Below, one piece after another: positions 1 to 9,056 of a stretch of 64,000 nucleotides of DNA. Within the stretch, counting starts at the first letter, position 1, and each line of letters opens with the position of its first letter. Location: positions 4,732,501 to 4,796,500 of the forward strand of contig NZ_CP060488.1 in the NCBI RefSeq assembly GCF_014334015.1, in the 5' to 3' direction. A program made the position numbers and the translations under genes. The notes under the pieces are model-generated. The model worked only from the letters and a program-made list of their open reading frames with translations. It was not told where the DNA came from and did no database searches. The DNA comes from Bacteroides sp. M10 (GTDB lineage Bacteria > Bacteroidota > Bacteroidia > Bacteroidales > Bacteroidaceae).

Positions 1-12
1 TATAGATAGCTT

Positions 13-1317
13 ATGGCGAAAAAGAAAATAGCAGGCACAAAGAATGTATATGAACTAGCACAAGAACGACTGAAAGTTATATTTAATGAATTTGATAATA
101 TATATGTGTCATTTTCCGGAGGTAAGGACAGTGGGGTATTGCTGAATATGTGCATCGATTATATTCGGAAGAACAATTTGAAGATACGTTTGGGAGTTTT
201 TCACATGGATTATGAAATCCAGTATAAAATGACTATTGACTATGTAGACCGGATGCTGGAGGCCAATAAGGATATTTTGGATGTATACCGGGTATGCATC
301 CCTTTCCGTGTGGCTACCTGCACCTCGATGTATCAATCTTTTTGGCGGCCGTGGGAAGACAGCAAAAAGAATATATGGGTTCGTTCCATGCCGAAAAAGG
401 CAATGACCAAAGAAGATTTTCCTTTTTATAATACAACCATGTGGGATTATGAATTTCAGATGCGTTTTGCGCAATGGATACATAATAAAAAAGATGCAGT
501 GCGCACTTGTTGTCTGATCGGGATTCGTACACAGGAAAGTTTCAATCGGTGGAGATGTATCTATATGAGTCGTAAATTCCAGATGTATCATAAATATAGA
601 TGGACTTCAAAAGTGGGGAATGATATTTATAATGCCTACCCTATTTATGACTGGAAGACAACGGATGTATGGACTGCCAATGGAAAATTCCAGTGGGATT
701 ATAATGTTTTATATGATCTTTATTATCGTGCCGGAGTCAATCTGGAGCGTCAGCGTGTAGCAAGTCCCTTTATTAATGAGGCCCAAGAGAGTTTGCAGCT
801 TTACCGGGTGCTTGATCCCAATACCTGGGGTAAAATGGTGGGAAGGGTGAACGGTGTGAACTTTACCGGTATGTATGGTGGTACTCATGCAATGGGATGG
901 CAGTCGGTGAAACTTCCTGAAGGATATACATGGCGCGAGTTTATGTATTTTTTGTTGTCCACTCTGCCGGAGCGGGCGAGGAAGAATTATCTCCGGAAAC
1001 TTTCAGTAAGTGTGAATTTCTGGCGGACAAAGGGCGGATGTCTAAGTGATGCCACTATCCAAAAGCTGATTGATGCGAAGGTGCCGATTATCGTTATGGA
1101 CAACAGTAACTACAAAACGTTGAAGAAACCGGTGCGTATGGAATATCAGGATGATATTGATATTCCGGAGTTTAAGGAAATACCCACGTATAAGCGGATG
1201 TGTGTCTGTATCCTCAAGAATGACCATGCCTGCAAATACATGGGATTCTCGCCAACAAAAGAGGAGATGAGTAAAAGAAGTCAAGTTATGGAACAATATA
1301 GAATCATAGTATCATGA
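13..1317 (+). CDS. IbrA-like phosphoadenosine-phosphosulfate-reductase-family protein (DUF3440 type)
   Basis: The 434-residue protein carries a PP-loop signature SFSGGKDS at residues 33-40, which marks the adenylyl-binding alpha-hydrolase fold of PAPS reductases and of the DNA-sulfur protein DndC. The long Trp/Tyr-rich C-terminal part and two Cys near the end (MCVCILKNDHACKYMG) fit the DUF3440/IbrA family rather than assimilatory CysH. The stop codon overlaps the start of the ParB-like gene (ATGA at 1314-1317), so the two are almost certainly translated together, as in IbrA/IbrB pairs of other bacteria. Its reaction is not established; the motif implies ATP-dependent activation of a substrate. 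The start at 13 follows the window edge closely, so an upstream operon partner cannot be excluded. Confidence 0.8.
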   Translation: MAKKKIAGTKNVYELAQERLKVIFNEFDNIYVSFSGGKDSGVLLNMCIDYIRKNNLKIRLGVFHMDYEIQYKMTIDYVDRMLEANKDILDVYRVCIPFRVATCTSMYQSFWRPWEDSKKNIWVRSMPKKAMTKEDFPFYNTTMWDYEFQMRFAQWIHNKKDAVRTCCLIGIRTQESFNRWRCIYMSRKFQMYHKYRWTSKVGNDIYNAYPIYDWKTTDVWTANGKFQWDYNVLYDLYYRAGVNLERQRVASPFINEAQESLQLYRVLDPNTWGKMVGRVNGVNFTGMYGGTHAMGWQSVKLPEGYTWREFMYFLLSTLPERARKNYLRKLSVSVNFWRTKGGCLSDATIQKLIDAKVPIIVMDNSNYKTLKKPVRMEYQDDIDIPEFKEIPTYKRMCVCILKNDHACKYMGFSPTKEEMSKRSQVMEQYRIIVS

Positions 1318-1856
1318 GTGTAGATAAAAGCCCTGTTTACGAAGTAAAAGCAGTACCTGTAGAAAAAGTATATGCGAACGATTATAATCCGAATGTCGTA
1401 GCACCACCTGAAATGAAGTTGCTGGAACTTTCTATTTGGGAAGATGGTTTTACGATGCCTTGTGTATGCTATTATGATAAGGAGGCGGACAATTATATCC
1501 TGGTAGATGGCTACCATCGTTATACAGTATTGAAAACTTCCCAACGGATCTATAAGCGTGAAAACGGCTTATTGCCGATTGTGGTGATAGACAAGGACTT
1601 GTCTAACCGTATGAGTTCAACAATCCGGCACAACCGTGCCCGCGGAATGCATAACATTGAATTGATGTGCAACATTGTTGCGGAGCTTGACAAGGCAGGT
1701 ATGTCCGATCAATGGATTATGAAAAATATCGGTATGGATCGTGATGAATTGTTGCGCCTGAAGCAAATTTCAGGACTTGCCGATCTGTTTGCCAATCGCG
1801 AATTCAGTATTCCTGATGAGGTGGCTCCTACGGAAACAGAACGCAAAACCTTATAA
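1314..1856 (+). CDS. IbrB-like ParB/sulfiredoxin-fold protein
   Basis: A 180-residue protein with the ParB N-terminal-like core: VEKVYANDYNPN near residues 16-26, then LVDGYHRYTVL at 63-73, the nucleotide-contacting box of the ParB/Srx fold. A short helical region follows (residues about 125-155, including MDRDELLRLKQISG) that may act like the ParB helix-turn-helix. It overlaps the upstream IbrA-like gene by 4 bp, so the two form a two-gene unit. IbrB of enterobacteria was named for regulating immunoglobulin-binding proteins with IbrA; in other genomes such pairs occur in prophages and accessory islands. A role as an NTP-dependent DNA-binding or modifying partner of the PP-loop protein is inference. 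Confidence 0.75.
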   Translation: MSVDKSPVYEVKAVPVEKVYANDYNPNVVAPPEMKLLELSIWEDGFTMPCVCYYDKEADNYILVDGYHRYTVLKTSQRIYKRENGLLPIVVIDKDLSNRMSSTIRHNRARGMHNIELMCNIVAELDKAGMSDQWIMKNIGMDRDELLRLKQISGLADLFANREFSIPDEVAPTETERKTL

Positions 1857-1891
1857 TCTGATAGCTATATATATACAGGAATTGAACATTT

Positions 1892-1991
1892 TGTCATTTA
1901 GGCACAAATTATACAAGTTATCAGACTGCTTTATTGTATAAAATGGTCGTTGATCTTGCTTAATTTGTGCCTGAATTATATCTAAATGACA
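1892..1991. repeat. Interrupted inverted repeat after the IbrAB-like pair
   Basis: Two arms can pair: 1892-1911 and 1961-1991. The blocks tgtcattta (1892-1900) and taaatgaca (1983-1991) are exact complements, and ggcacaaatta (1901-1911) is complementary to taatttgtgcc (1961-1971). The right arm carries an 11-nt insertion between the blocks, and about 49 nt separate the arms. The structure follows the stop of the ParB-like gene by about 35 nt, so it may be a terminator-like or processing structure. The rest of the 1857-2280 gap is AT-rich and shows no gene. Confidence 0.5.
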
Positions 1992-2252
1992 TAAAAAACT
2001 ATTAGCACATCTTGTTAGTGTGGTTTCAATAAACGAAACTCTTTTCTTTTAAATGGTGCGCATATCGCAAAAAAAACTTCCCGTCAACATTCTTCTTTTA
2101 TAATGCGTAATCCCTTCGATTGTAAATAGCATTAATAGTCTTACTTCTGGAATCTGATTATCTGTATCAGAAATGAATACAATTTTGTATCTCCTTTAAT
2201 ATTCCGAAATTTGCAATATGAGATTTGGATAAAATTAGGTATCGCCAAGAAT

Positions 2253-2274
2253 GAGGTGTTTAAGAGGTGTTTAA
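2253..2274 (+). repeat. Tandem 11-bp duplication just upstream of the fimbrillin-like gene
   Basis: The unit gaggtgtttaa occurs twice head to tail (2253-2263 and 2264-2274), ending 6 nt before the ATG at 2281. The second copy runs into aaaagg, so the repeat overlaps the likely ribosome-binding region. Unit number could change by slipped-strand events and alter translation; that is inference. Confidence 0.6.
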
Positions 2275-2280
2275 AAGGTA

Positions 2281-4095
2281 ATGAGAGAGAGTAAGAGATA
2301 TATAACTATTTTTTTCTATTTGATTCTTCTTCTATTTATGGCTGGATGCGAGCATGATGTAAGCACAATAGGTCAAGAGAATGAAGAGGAAGCACTGAAA
2401 GAAAAAGTGCAAATAGAGATTTTTGCCAGGGCAAAATCGTACTCTCTGCCTCCGACCAGAGCTTTGGAAAGTGAGGTCGGTAAAACTCCATGGATACTGG
2501 TCTTTAAGGGACAGGGTGCGGGAGCCACCTTTATAGAAGCTGTACAGGCTTTTGAAATGATAAACAAGCGATATGTGTTATTGACTAAGCAGCCTGCTGG
2601 TAACAAATACCAATTACTGATACTTGCTAATCCGTTGGATCAGTTCTATTATGGAAATGCATCTACGGGATATGATTTTAACCAGGCAGCTTTGCTTTCC
2701 AAGTTAACTCCGGGAGTGACTACTTATGGAGAAGCTTGTAGCAAGTTACTGACTAAACCATTGGGTAGTAATCCACTTACTACTGTACCGTATAGTGGAG
2801 ATGAAGAGACGATTCCGATGAGTCATCGATTGGAAGTGGATCAAATAGACAATACGACGAAGATAGCCAATACTGATGGAAGTTCATTATTGCTTACCCG
2901 TGTGGTTGCTAAGATTGTCATTGTCAATAAAGCATCTAACTTTATTTTGAAGGGAGTGACCGCTGTCATGAATGTGCCCCGGCAAGGTAAATTGCATGAT
3001 GCTGATGGGATATTAATGAATAATACAACCAATTTGACAGAGTATCGGTATGATGCTGCTTACTCACTTCCTGTGGTAAAAGCGGAAACGATTGCAACCG
3101 ACGTGCAGAGTACAGAGAAATTCCCTATATATATGTACGAGTCCGATGTGCAGAATAATACATATCTTATTATTCAGGGTACTTATGACAATAAAGACTA
3201 TTATTATAAGATGTCACTGCTCAATAGTAGCCTGCAGGCGATGGATATAGAGCGTAATCATTCATACACATTTACGATTAATAGAGCTAAAGGACCCGGC
3301 TATGATACGGTAAGTGATGCAAAAACTGCGAAGCCATCTAATACAGATCTTGATTTTGAGATTATGGTAGATGATAGTGAATCTTATGAGATCCTAGCCA
3401 ATAATGATTATTATTTGGGTGTAAGCAACTCGGTTTTTATAGCCTATTACAGTGGTGAAAATATGGAGGATTATGATGCTTTTAGTGTGATTACTGATTG
3501 TACAAAGGATTTTCAGGATGCTCGAACAATAACAGATAATAAACTGGAAGTATCAGGAGCCTTTCAGTTAAGCGGGCCATTTAAAGTGCCGATAGTAACT
3601 TCCAATGGAACAAATCCGGTAATAACACCGGTAACAGTTGGAGTCACTAACCAGTTGATGGGTTATGAAGAGGGAATTGATGATAAGAAAAATGCGTATA
3701 TAACATTAAAACTTGGAAACTTGGAAAAAAAAGTTCATATCAGACAAAGAAAAGCGATTTCCGCAGGAGGAAGCACACTAAAGTTTATGCCTACTAATAA
3801 TACCGATCCGGTAGTAAGCGAAATAAACTATTTCTGTCTTACTGGCCAGGTAGAAGAGGGGACTGACAATCCTAAGGAGTGGATTCGTTTATACTCTTCT
3901 GTAATGCCGGAAGGACATACAGGAGAAGATCACATTATCGTAGAAGACGGGAGAATATATGTGGAAGTGTTACCTAATACAAATGCAACTCCCAGATCCG
4001 GTATTGTGCATCTAACCACCATGGCATCTGTTGGTGGGGTTAGTTTAAACTCTGTGCAACGTATAAAATTAGATATTACTCAATTAGGGCAGTAA
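2281..4095 (+). CDS. Fimbrillin-like lipoprotein, first gene of the fimbria operon
   Basis: This 604-residue protein starts with a lipoprotein signal peptide; the hydrophobic stretch ends at the lipobox LFMAGC (Cys23), so it is exported and lipidated. The body shows features of the FimA/Mfa fimbrillin superfamily: PPTRALESE after the signal, a central VVAKIVIVNKAS block followed by a beta-rich domain, and NRAKGPGYD near residue 340. The C-terminal third (about 375-604) is unusually long and beta-rich, perhaps one or two extra Ig-like or BACON-like domains. It lies directly upstream of the DUF3575, DUF3868, Mfa1 and FimB-type genes on the same strand, which points to an accessory or tip adhesin. 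Which fimbrial role it plays cannot be decided from sequence. Confidence 0.65.
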   Translation: MRESKRYITIFFYLILLLFMAGCEHDVSTIGQENEEEALKEKVQIEIFARAKSYSLPPTRALESEVGKTPWILVFKGQGAGATFIEAVQAFEMINKRYVLLTKQPAGNKYQLLILANPLDQFYYGNASTGYDFNQAALLSKLTPGVTTYGEACSKLLTKPLGSNPLTTVPYSGDEETIPMSHRLEVDQIDNTTKIANTDGSSLLLTRVVAKIVIVNKASNFILKGVTAVMNVPRQGKLHDADGILMNNTTNLTEYRYDAAYSLPVVKAETIATDVQSTEKFPIYMYESDVQNNTYLIIQGTYDNKDYYYKMSLLNSSLQAMDIERNHSYTFTINRAKGPGYDTVSDAKTAKPSNTDLDFEIMVDDSESYEILANNDYYLGVSNSVFIAYYSGENMEDYDAFSVITDCTKDFQDARTITDNKLEVSGAFQLSGPFKVPIVTSNGTNPVITPVTVGVTNQLMGYEEGIDDKKNAYITLKLGNLEKKVHIRQRKAISAGGSTLKFMPTNNTDPVVSEINYFCLTGQVEEGTDNPKEWIRLYSSVMPEGHTGEDHIIVEDGRIYVEVLPNTNATPRSGIVHLTTMASVGGVSLNSVQRIKLDITQLGQ

Positions 4096-4113
4096 ACAGT
4101 AAATGTGTTATTA

Positions 4114-4686
4114 ATGAAGAAAGTAAGTTTACTCATATTATTCATGCTCGGATGTATTCTTTTCGAGAGTAAGGCACAGAAAGTTGCGCTTAAAAGCAAC
4201 CTTTTGTATGATGCTACCACGACCATGAACTTAGGAATGGAGCTGGGATTGGCACGTAAATGGACATTGGATATTCCAGTCAACTATAATCCATGGAAGC
4301 CTTCCGACGGCAAACGATTACGTCATTGGGGAATACAACCCGAAGTTCGTTATTGGTTTTGTGAACGCTTCCGCCGTACGTTTATTGGAATACACGGACA
4401 TTATGCGGATTTCAATGTGGGAGGATGGCCTGATTGGTCTTTCATCAGCGAAAATATGCAAAAGAATCGCTATCAGGGACATTTATACGGAGGTGGTTTT
4501 TCTGTGGGACATTCCTGGATTCTGAAAAAACGCTGGAGTATTGAAGCATCTGTTGGAGTGGGGTATGCACATATTGTATATGATAAATATCCCTGTACCA
4601 CTTGCGGTACGAAGGAGAAGGAAAATAGTAAAAATTACTTTGGACCTACTAAAGCAAGTGTGTCGCTTATTTATATAATTAAATAG
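4114..4686 (+). CDS. DUF3575 family outer-membrane/periplasmic protein of the fimbria operon
   Basis: About 190 residues with a cleavable signal peptide (MKKVSLLILFMLGCILFESKAQ). The mature part begins VALKSNLLYDATTTMNLGMELGL, the typical DUF3575 opening that resembles a small outer-membrane beta-barrel, and continues with alternating aromatic strands. I chose the ATG at 4114 because the alternative GTG at 4105 only adds three residues before the signal peptide. DUF3575 proteins regularly precede DUF3868/OmpA-like and Mfa1 genes in Bacteroides fimbria clusters, as here; a role in assembly or anchoring is inferred. The gene ends 1 nt before the next start. Confidence 0.75.
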   Translation: MKKVSLLILFMLGCILFESKAQKVALKSNLLYDATTTMNLGMELGLARKWTLDIPVNYNPWKPSDGKRLRHWGIQPEVRYWFCERFRRTFIGIHGHYADFNVGGWPDWSFISENMQKNRYQGHLYGGGFSVGHSWILKKRWSIEASVGVGYAHIVYDKYPCTTCGTKEKENSKNYFGPTKASVSLIYIIK

Positions 4687-4687
4687 A

Positions 4688-6208
4688 ATGATGATGAAAA
4701 GAAATATAAGTTTTATCGTATGTATGTTAGTGGTTTGCAGCCTGAATATAAAGAATGTGGTGGCACAATCCCGCTCTTATGAGGGCAACATTGCTGTGAA
4801 GCCGGTTCAACTGGAACAAAAAGGTAACTTTCTTCATATCGATATAGACTTTAGCTTGAATAATGTGAAGGTCAAATCAGCGCGCGGAGTGGATCTTATT
4901 CCCCAACTGGTATCTCCGGAACGTACGTTGAATCTTCCAAAGGTATCTATTAAAGGTCGTGATGAATATCTGGCTTATGAACGTGAACTTGCGGTAATGA
5001 GTGCCAAAGAGAAGAAGACCTATGAGAAGCCTTATGTGGTGGAAAAAGGAAGCAAATGGAGAAATGATACGATTCGCTATCGGTATGTGGTGCGTTTTGA
5101 GCCTTGGATGGAAGATGCGCGTTTGGATGTGCAGCGTGATGAGTGTGGTTGTGGTGAAACTGCATTGATGGATGTGGAGCAGTTTGATAAGGTTACGTTG
5201 GAACGTGTATTGTTGCCATACGTGGTATCACCTCAATTGGCATATTTGCAACCAAAGGCTGAAGAGATCAAACGCCGTGATATACAGGCAGAGTGTTTCC
5301 TTGATTTCGAAGTGAATAAGGTGAACATCCGTCCTGAATATATGAACAACCCTCAAGAGTTGGCTAAAATTCGCAAGATGATTGATGAGTTGAAGTCTGA
5401 TCCCAGTGTAAAGGTTAACCGCTTGGACATCATAGGTTATGCTTCTCCGGAAGGAACATTGGCAACGAACAAACGCCTGTCCGAAGGACGTGCTATGGCA
5501 CTCCGGGAGTATCTGGCATCCAGATATGACTTTCCAAGAAACCAATATTATATCATTTTTGGCGGTGAGAACTGGGAAGGCTTGGAAGAGGCATTGAATA
5601 CCATGGAAATGGAATATAAAGATGAAGTGCTGGATATTATAAGGAATATACCTATTGAGAAAGGAAGAGAGACTAAGTTAATGCAACTTCGTGGGGGAAT
5701 ACCCTACCGGTATATGTTGAAATATATTTTTCCGAGTCTTCGTGTAGCTATCTGTAAAGTGAATTATGAGGTTAAGAATTTTAATATAGATGAAGCAAAA
5801 GAGGTTATTAAAAGCCGTCCGCAGAATTTAAGTTTAAATGAGATGTTCTTGGTGGCTAATACCTATCCGGTTGGTTCGCAAGATTTCATTGATATATTCG
5901 AGACGGCTGTCCGGATGTATCCGAAGGATGAGATTGCTAATATAAATGCCGCTGCTGCCGCTTTATCGCGCAATGACCTGTTATCGGCAGAACGCTATTT
6001 AGATATGGTACACTCAAATACTAATTTATCAGAATATAATAATGCCATAGGGGTACTAATGCTATTAAAAGGAGAATATGAGAAAGGAGAAAAGTATTTA
6101 AAAATAGCCTCCGAATCGGGTTTGGAAGCTGCCGGACATAATTTGGAAGAATTGGCTAGAAAGAGAACAAATGCAGCTGAAATTGAAAAGAAAAATAGGG
6201 ATAAATAA
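4688..6208 (+). CDS. DUF3868/OmpA-like fimbria-associated protein
   Basis: The 506-residue protein has a signal peptide (ending near VVAQ, residue 27). An N-terminal DUF3868-type beta domain covers about residues 30-190. An OmpA-C-like region follows (about 205-300) with FDFEVNKVNIRPEY and IIGYASPEGTLATNKRLSEGRA, the latter resembling the peptidoglycan-binding loop of OmpA. The C-terminal 140 residues are helical and repeat-like (LSLNEMFLVANTYP, NAAAAALSRNDLLSAERYL), probably TPR. The likely job is to tie the fimbrial assembly to the cell wall or outer membrane. It directly follows the DUF3575 gene and sits 37 nt before the major fimbrillin gene. Confidence 0.75.
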   Translation: MMMKRNISFIVCMLVVCSLNIKNVVAQSRSYEGNIAVKPVQLEQKGNFLHIDIDFSLNNVKVKSARGVDLIPQLVSPERTLNLPKVSIKGRDEYLAYERELAVMSAKEKKTYEKPYVVEKGSKWRNDTIRYRYVVRFEPWMEDARLDVQRDECGCGETALMDVEQFDKVTLERVLLPYVVSPQLAYLQPKAEEIKRRDIQAECFLDFEVNKVNIRPEYMNNPQELAKIRKMIDELKSDPSVKVNRLDIIGYASPEGTLATNKRLSEGRAMALREYLASRYDFPRNQYYIIFGGENWEGLEEALNTMEMEYKDEVLDIIRNIPIEKGRETKLMQLRGGIPYRYMLKYIFPSLRVAICKVNYEVKNFNIDEAKEVIKSRPQNLSLNEMFLVANTYPVGSQDFIDIFETAVRMYPKDEIANINAAAAALSRNDLLSAERYLDMVHSNTNLSEYNNAIGVLMLLKGEYEKGEKYLKIASESGLEAAGHNLEELARKRTNAAEIEKKNRDK

Positions 6209-6245
6209 ATTAATTACAAACGCTTTTATTAAATTGTAAAAAACA

Positions 6246-7892
6246 ATGAAGAAAAAAAACTTTTTTATGCTGGCACTTGCTGCTATTGCATTTGCAGCAT
6301 GTAGTAATGAGGACATCGTTCCTGGTGGGGAGAACGGGACTGATGTAACGAACTCTGATGGAGATGCATGGGTGGCTTTAACTGTACAATCAACTAAAAC
6401 ACGTGCACTGAACACCCCCAATCAAGAAAATGGTACACCTGATGAAAGTACGATTACTAAGGTTTACGCAGTTTTCTTTGATGGGCATACTGATGCAAGT
6501 GTTGTAACGAAAATTGTAGATTTTGGAACAGAGGATATTAATAACCTGCCGAACAGAACAAATGCTTTTAAAGTACCTTCTACTTCTGTAGCTGTGTTGG
6601 TTATTGCTAATCCACAGAATTTGGGTCGGATTATTCAAGAAGGTGACACTTATGAAAATGTAAATAAGGTAATAACGCTTACGGCAGAAGCTGGAGTGAC
6701 TACTGGGGTAGCAAAATCAGGCGGGTTTGTGATGACAAATGCCAAAGGTGACCTGGAACCTTCAAAGGCTAATGGAGATCCGGAAGCATTGACTTTGTAC
6801 AATACACCAACAGCGGCAACAAGCTCTCCTCTGACTATTAGAATAGATCGTATATCAGCTAAAGTGCGGGTATATGTGAAACCTGATGGTGGTGAAAAAC
6901 TTAGTGAAACTGCAACTATAGACTCGGATGAGACAGAGTGGTATTTGAATATAACAAACAAGAAATTCTATCCTGCATCAAAAAGAATGAAAACAGCCAT
7001 GAATACGTGGACTCCTTATGATCAGTATAGTCTTGGTTCATACAGAGTAGATCCGAATTTTGGAGTAATCAATGATATTGGCGCATGGGATGATGATGAT
7101 CAAACGGTGTATGCTGGAAACTATTTTTATGTGTCATCTGCTACTAAAAAAGAAGATATAGATTGGAATGAAGTAAATACGTCTGTTAAATATTGTCTTG
7201 AAAATACCCAGAATCAAACTGATGTTGTAAACTTCAATATGCATGCTTATACAACTCAAGTATTGTTGAAAGTCGGTTATGCTCCTACTACCATTACCAA
7301 TGAAGATGGTTCAAAAGTGACTTTAGCTAATGGAACAGATTGGTTTAATATGAATGGTATATTCTATACTCAAGCTTCGGTATTGACTTATATCGAAAAG
7401 GAATTGACTAATAAATATACACATGATAAGCCGTCTGAATATGCTACGGATATAACAGATGCTTATAATGAATATATAAAGGCACTTCTTAATACCCAAG
7501 TTGCTATTCCTGCTGATAAGGATGATGCTAAGACTGCAGCACAAATGGCAGAGGAACTTACACAAGAGTTTAGTGATCTTGCTACTCAAATCTCAACAGC
7601 AAGTAAAGGAGGTAAGAATCTGAAAGGTGTTGAGTACTATTCAGAAGGTATTTGTTACTATAAAATCATGATTAAGCATGATGATAGTCCTACCATCATG
7701 AATAAGTTAGGTGAATTTGGTGTAGTTCGTAACTCTGTTTATGATATTACTGTAAATAAAATCAATAATCCGGGTTATCCAATCATCCCCGATCCGGATC
7801 CTAGTGCTCCGGATGAAGAAGAAGACCGTTACTTGTCTATCAAGATTGAGGTTAATCCATGGACTTGGTACAGTCAAGTTGAACCACTATAA
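6246..7892 (+). CDS. Mfa1-type major fimbria subunit
   Basis: A 548-residue lipoprotein precursor: MKKKNFFMLALAAIAFAACSNED gives a lipobox with Cys19. The FimA/Mfa1 hallmarks are present: an Arg-rich cleavage region (STKTRALNTP, near residue 50) where gingipain-like maturation would remove the N-terminus, a KVYAVFFDG strand, IDRISAKVRVYV near residue 200, and the C-terminal donor-strand-like end EVNPWTWYSQVEPL. In type V fimbriae of Bacteroidia, a processed groove accepts the C-terminal strand of the next subunit. The last W-x-x-YSQ motif is shared with the next gene's product. The gene is preceded by a 37-nt gap and followed by a hairpin at 7921-7950. Confidence 0.8.
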   Translation: MKKKNFFMLALAAIAFAACSNEDIVPGGENGTDVTNSDGDAWVALTVQSTKTRALNTPNQENGTPDESTITKVYAVFFDGHTDASVVTKIVDFGTEDINNLPNRTNAFKVPSTSVAVLVIANPQNLGRIIQEGDTYENVNKVITLTAEAGVTTGVAKSGGFVMTNAKGDLEPSKANGDPEALTLYNTPTAATSSPLTIRIDRISAKVRVYVKPDGGEKLSETATIDSDETEWYLNITNKKFYPASKRMKTAMNTWTPYDQYSLGSYRVDPNFGVINDIGAWDDDDQTVYAGNYFYVSSATKKEDIDWNEVNTSVKYCLENTQNQTDVVNFNMHAYTTQVLLKVGYAPTTITNEDGSKVTLANGTDWFNMNGIFYTQASVLTYIEKELTNKYTHDKPSEYATDITDAYNEYIKALLNTQVAIPADKDDAKTAAQMAEELTQEFSDLATQISTASKGGKNLKGVEYYSEGICYYKIMIKHDDSPTIMNKLGEFGVVRNSVYDITVNKINNPGYPIIPDPDPSAPDEEEDRYLSIKIEVNPWTWYSQVEPL

Positions 7893-7920
7893 TTTGAAAT
7901 TCATTGTTTTAATATAATTT

Positions 7921-7950
7921 GAGGTAAGGAGGGGACGCTCTCTTTACCTC
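7921..7950 (+). terminator. Hairpin between major and minor fimbrin genes
   Basis: gaggtaa (7921-7927) pairs with ttacctc (7944-7950), extended by imperfect G/C-rich pairing inside. There is no long T-run after it. Its place between the major subunit and FimB-like genes suggests an attenuator or mRNA-stability element that sets subunit ratio; this is inference. Confidence 0.45.
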
Positions 7951-8003
7951 CAAAACAAACAATAGAAAACTTTATAGTTTGATAGAATTAGAAGAATAGA
8001 AAT

Positions 8004-8960
8004 ATGAACCTAAAAAGCCTTGTACGTCATGTCACCTTCGGGATTCTCATCATTAGCTCCTGGATAATGACTTCTTGTGATAACTTTAATGAAGACCTGC
8101 CGGAATGCCGTTTGTTTGTAAAGTTCAAATATGACTATAATATGGAATTTGCAGACGCTTTCCATACACAGGTTGATAAAGTAGAGCTTTATGTGTTTAA
8201 TAAAGACGGAAAGTTTTTATTTAAACAGGCAGAAGAAGGAAGCTCATTATCGACGGGAAATTATCTGATGGAGGTAGCATTGCCTATAGGCGAGTATCAG
8301 TTTATGGCATGGGCAGGTGCACGTGATTCATACGATATTACTTCGTTAACTCCCGGTGTCTCTACGATTACTGATCTACGATTGCGGTTGAAACGTGAAG
8401 AGGCTCTTATCATCAATAAAGAGTTGGAAACGCTTTGGTATGGTGAGATTATCGATGTAAACTTTACAGGGAAAACTCATCAGACAGAGACGATTAACCT
8501 GATAAGGGATACAAAACGGGTACGTTTTATATTCCAGGGTTATACCAATGATTGGGAACTCAACGTGGATGATTATGATTATGAGATTCGGGAATCCAAT
8601 GGGTATCTGGGGCATGATAACTCTTTGTTGGAGGATGATATGCTTAGTTTCCAACCTTATCGCAGAGATCAAGTGAATTCTTCTGCTGCTTCAGTAGACC
8701 TTAATACGATGCGGTTGATGAAGGATCGAAAAACCCGGTTAGTGGTGACGGAGAAATCTTCTGCAAAAAAGGTATTCGATATCAATCTGATTGATTATCT
8801 TGCTATGACTAATATGGAGGATAAGAAAATCGGAATGCAGGAATATTTTGATCGCCAAAGTAACTACCATATCGTTTTCTTCATCTCTGATTCATGGCTT
8901 GCCATGAGAATCGTGATTAACGGATGGACTGTTTATTCGCAGACAGAAGGAGAACTGTAA
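8004..8960 (+). CDS. FimB/Mfa2-family fimbrial anchor or length-control subunit
   Basis: The 318-residue lipoprotein precursor has a lipobox-like segment WIMTSC (Cys25). The body matches the FimB/Mfa2 family: CRLFVKFKYDYNMEFADAFHTQVDKVELYVFNKDGKF near the start of the mature protein, then YQFMAWAGARDSYD. The C-terminus RIVINGWTVYSQTEGEL resembles that of the major subunit. In Porphyromonas, FimB and Mfa2 stay anchored in the outer membrane and limit fibre length, so the same role is inferred here. It is the last plus-strand gene of the operon, ahead of a strong bidirectional terminator. Confidence 0.8.
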   Translation: MNLKSLVRHVTFGILIISSWIMTSCDNFNEDLPECRLFVKFKYDYNMEFADAFHTQVDKVELYVFNKDGKFLFKQAEEGSSLSTGNYLMEVALPIGEYQFMAWAGARDSYDITSLTPGVSTITDLRLRLKREEALIINKELETLWYGEIIDVNFTGKTHQTETINLIRDTKRVRFIFQGYTNDWELNVDDYDYEIRESNGYLGHDNSLLEDDMLSFQPYRRDQVNSSAASVDLNTMRLMKDRKTRLVVTEKSSAKKVFDINLIDYLAMTNMEDKKIGMQEYFDRQSNYHIVFFISDSWLAMRIVINGWTVYSQTEGEL

Positions 8961-9019
8961 TATCAACAAATAGGGAGAAATCCCAGAAAAAATACATTAG
9001 TATAATAAGGGACAAAAAA

Positions 9020-9053
9020 AGAACCGGCTAAGTTGATTAACTTAGCCGGTTCT
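9020..9053. terminator. Strong bidirectional terminator
   Basis: A perfect 15-bp stem, agaaccggctaagtt (9020-9034) with aacttagccggttct (9039-9053), has a 4-nt loop and is flanked by A and T tracts. It ends the fimbria operon and the convergent HTH gene. Confidence 0.9.
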
Positions 9054-9056
9054 TTT

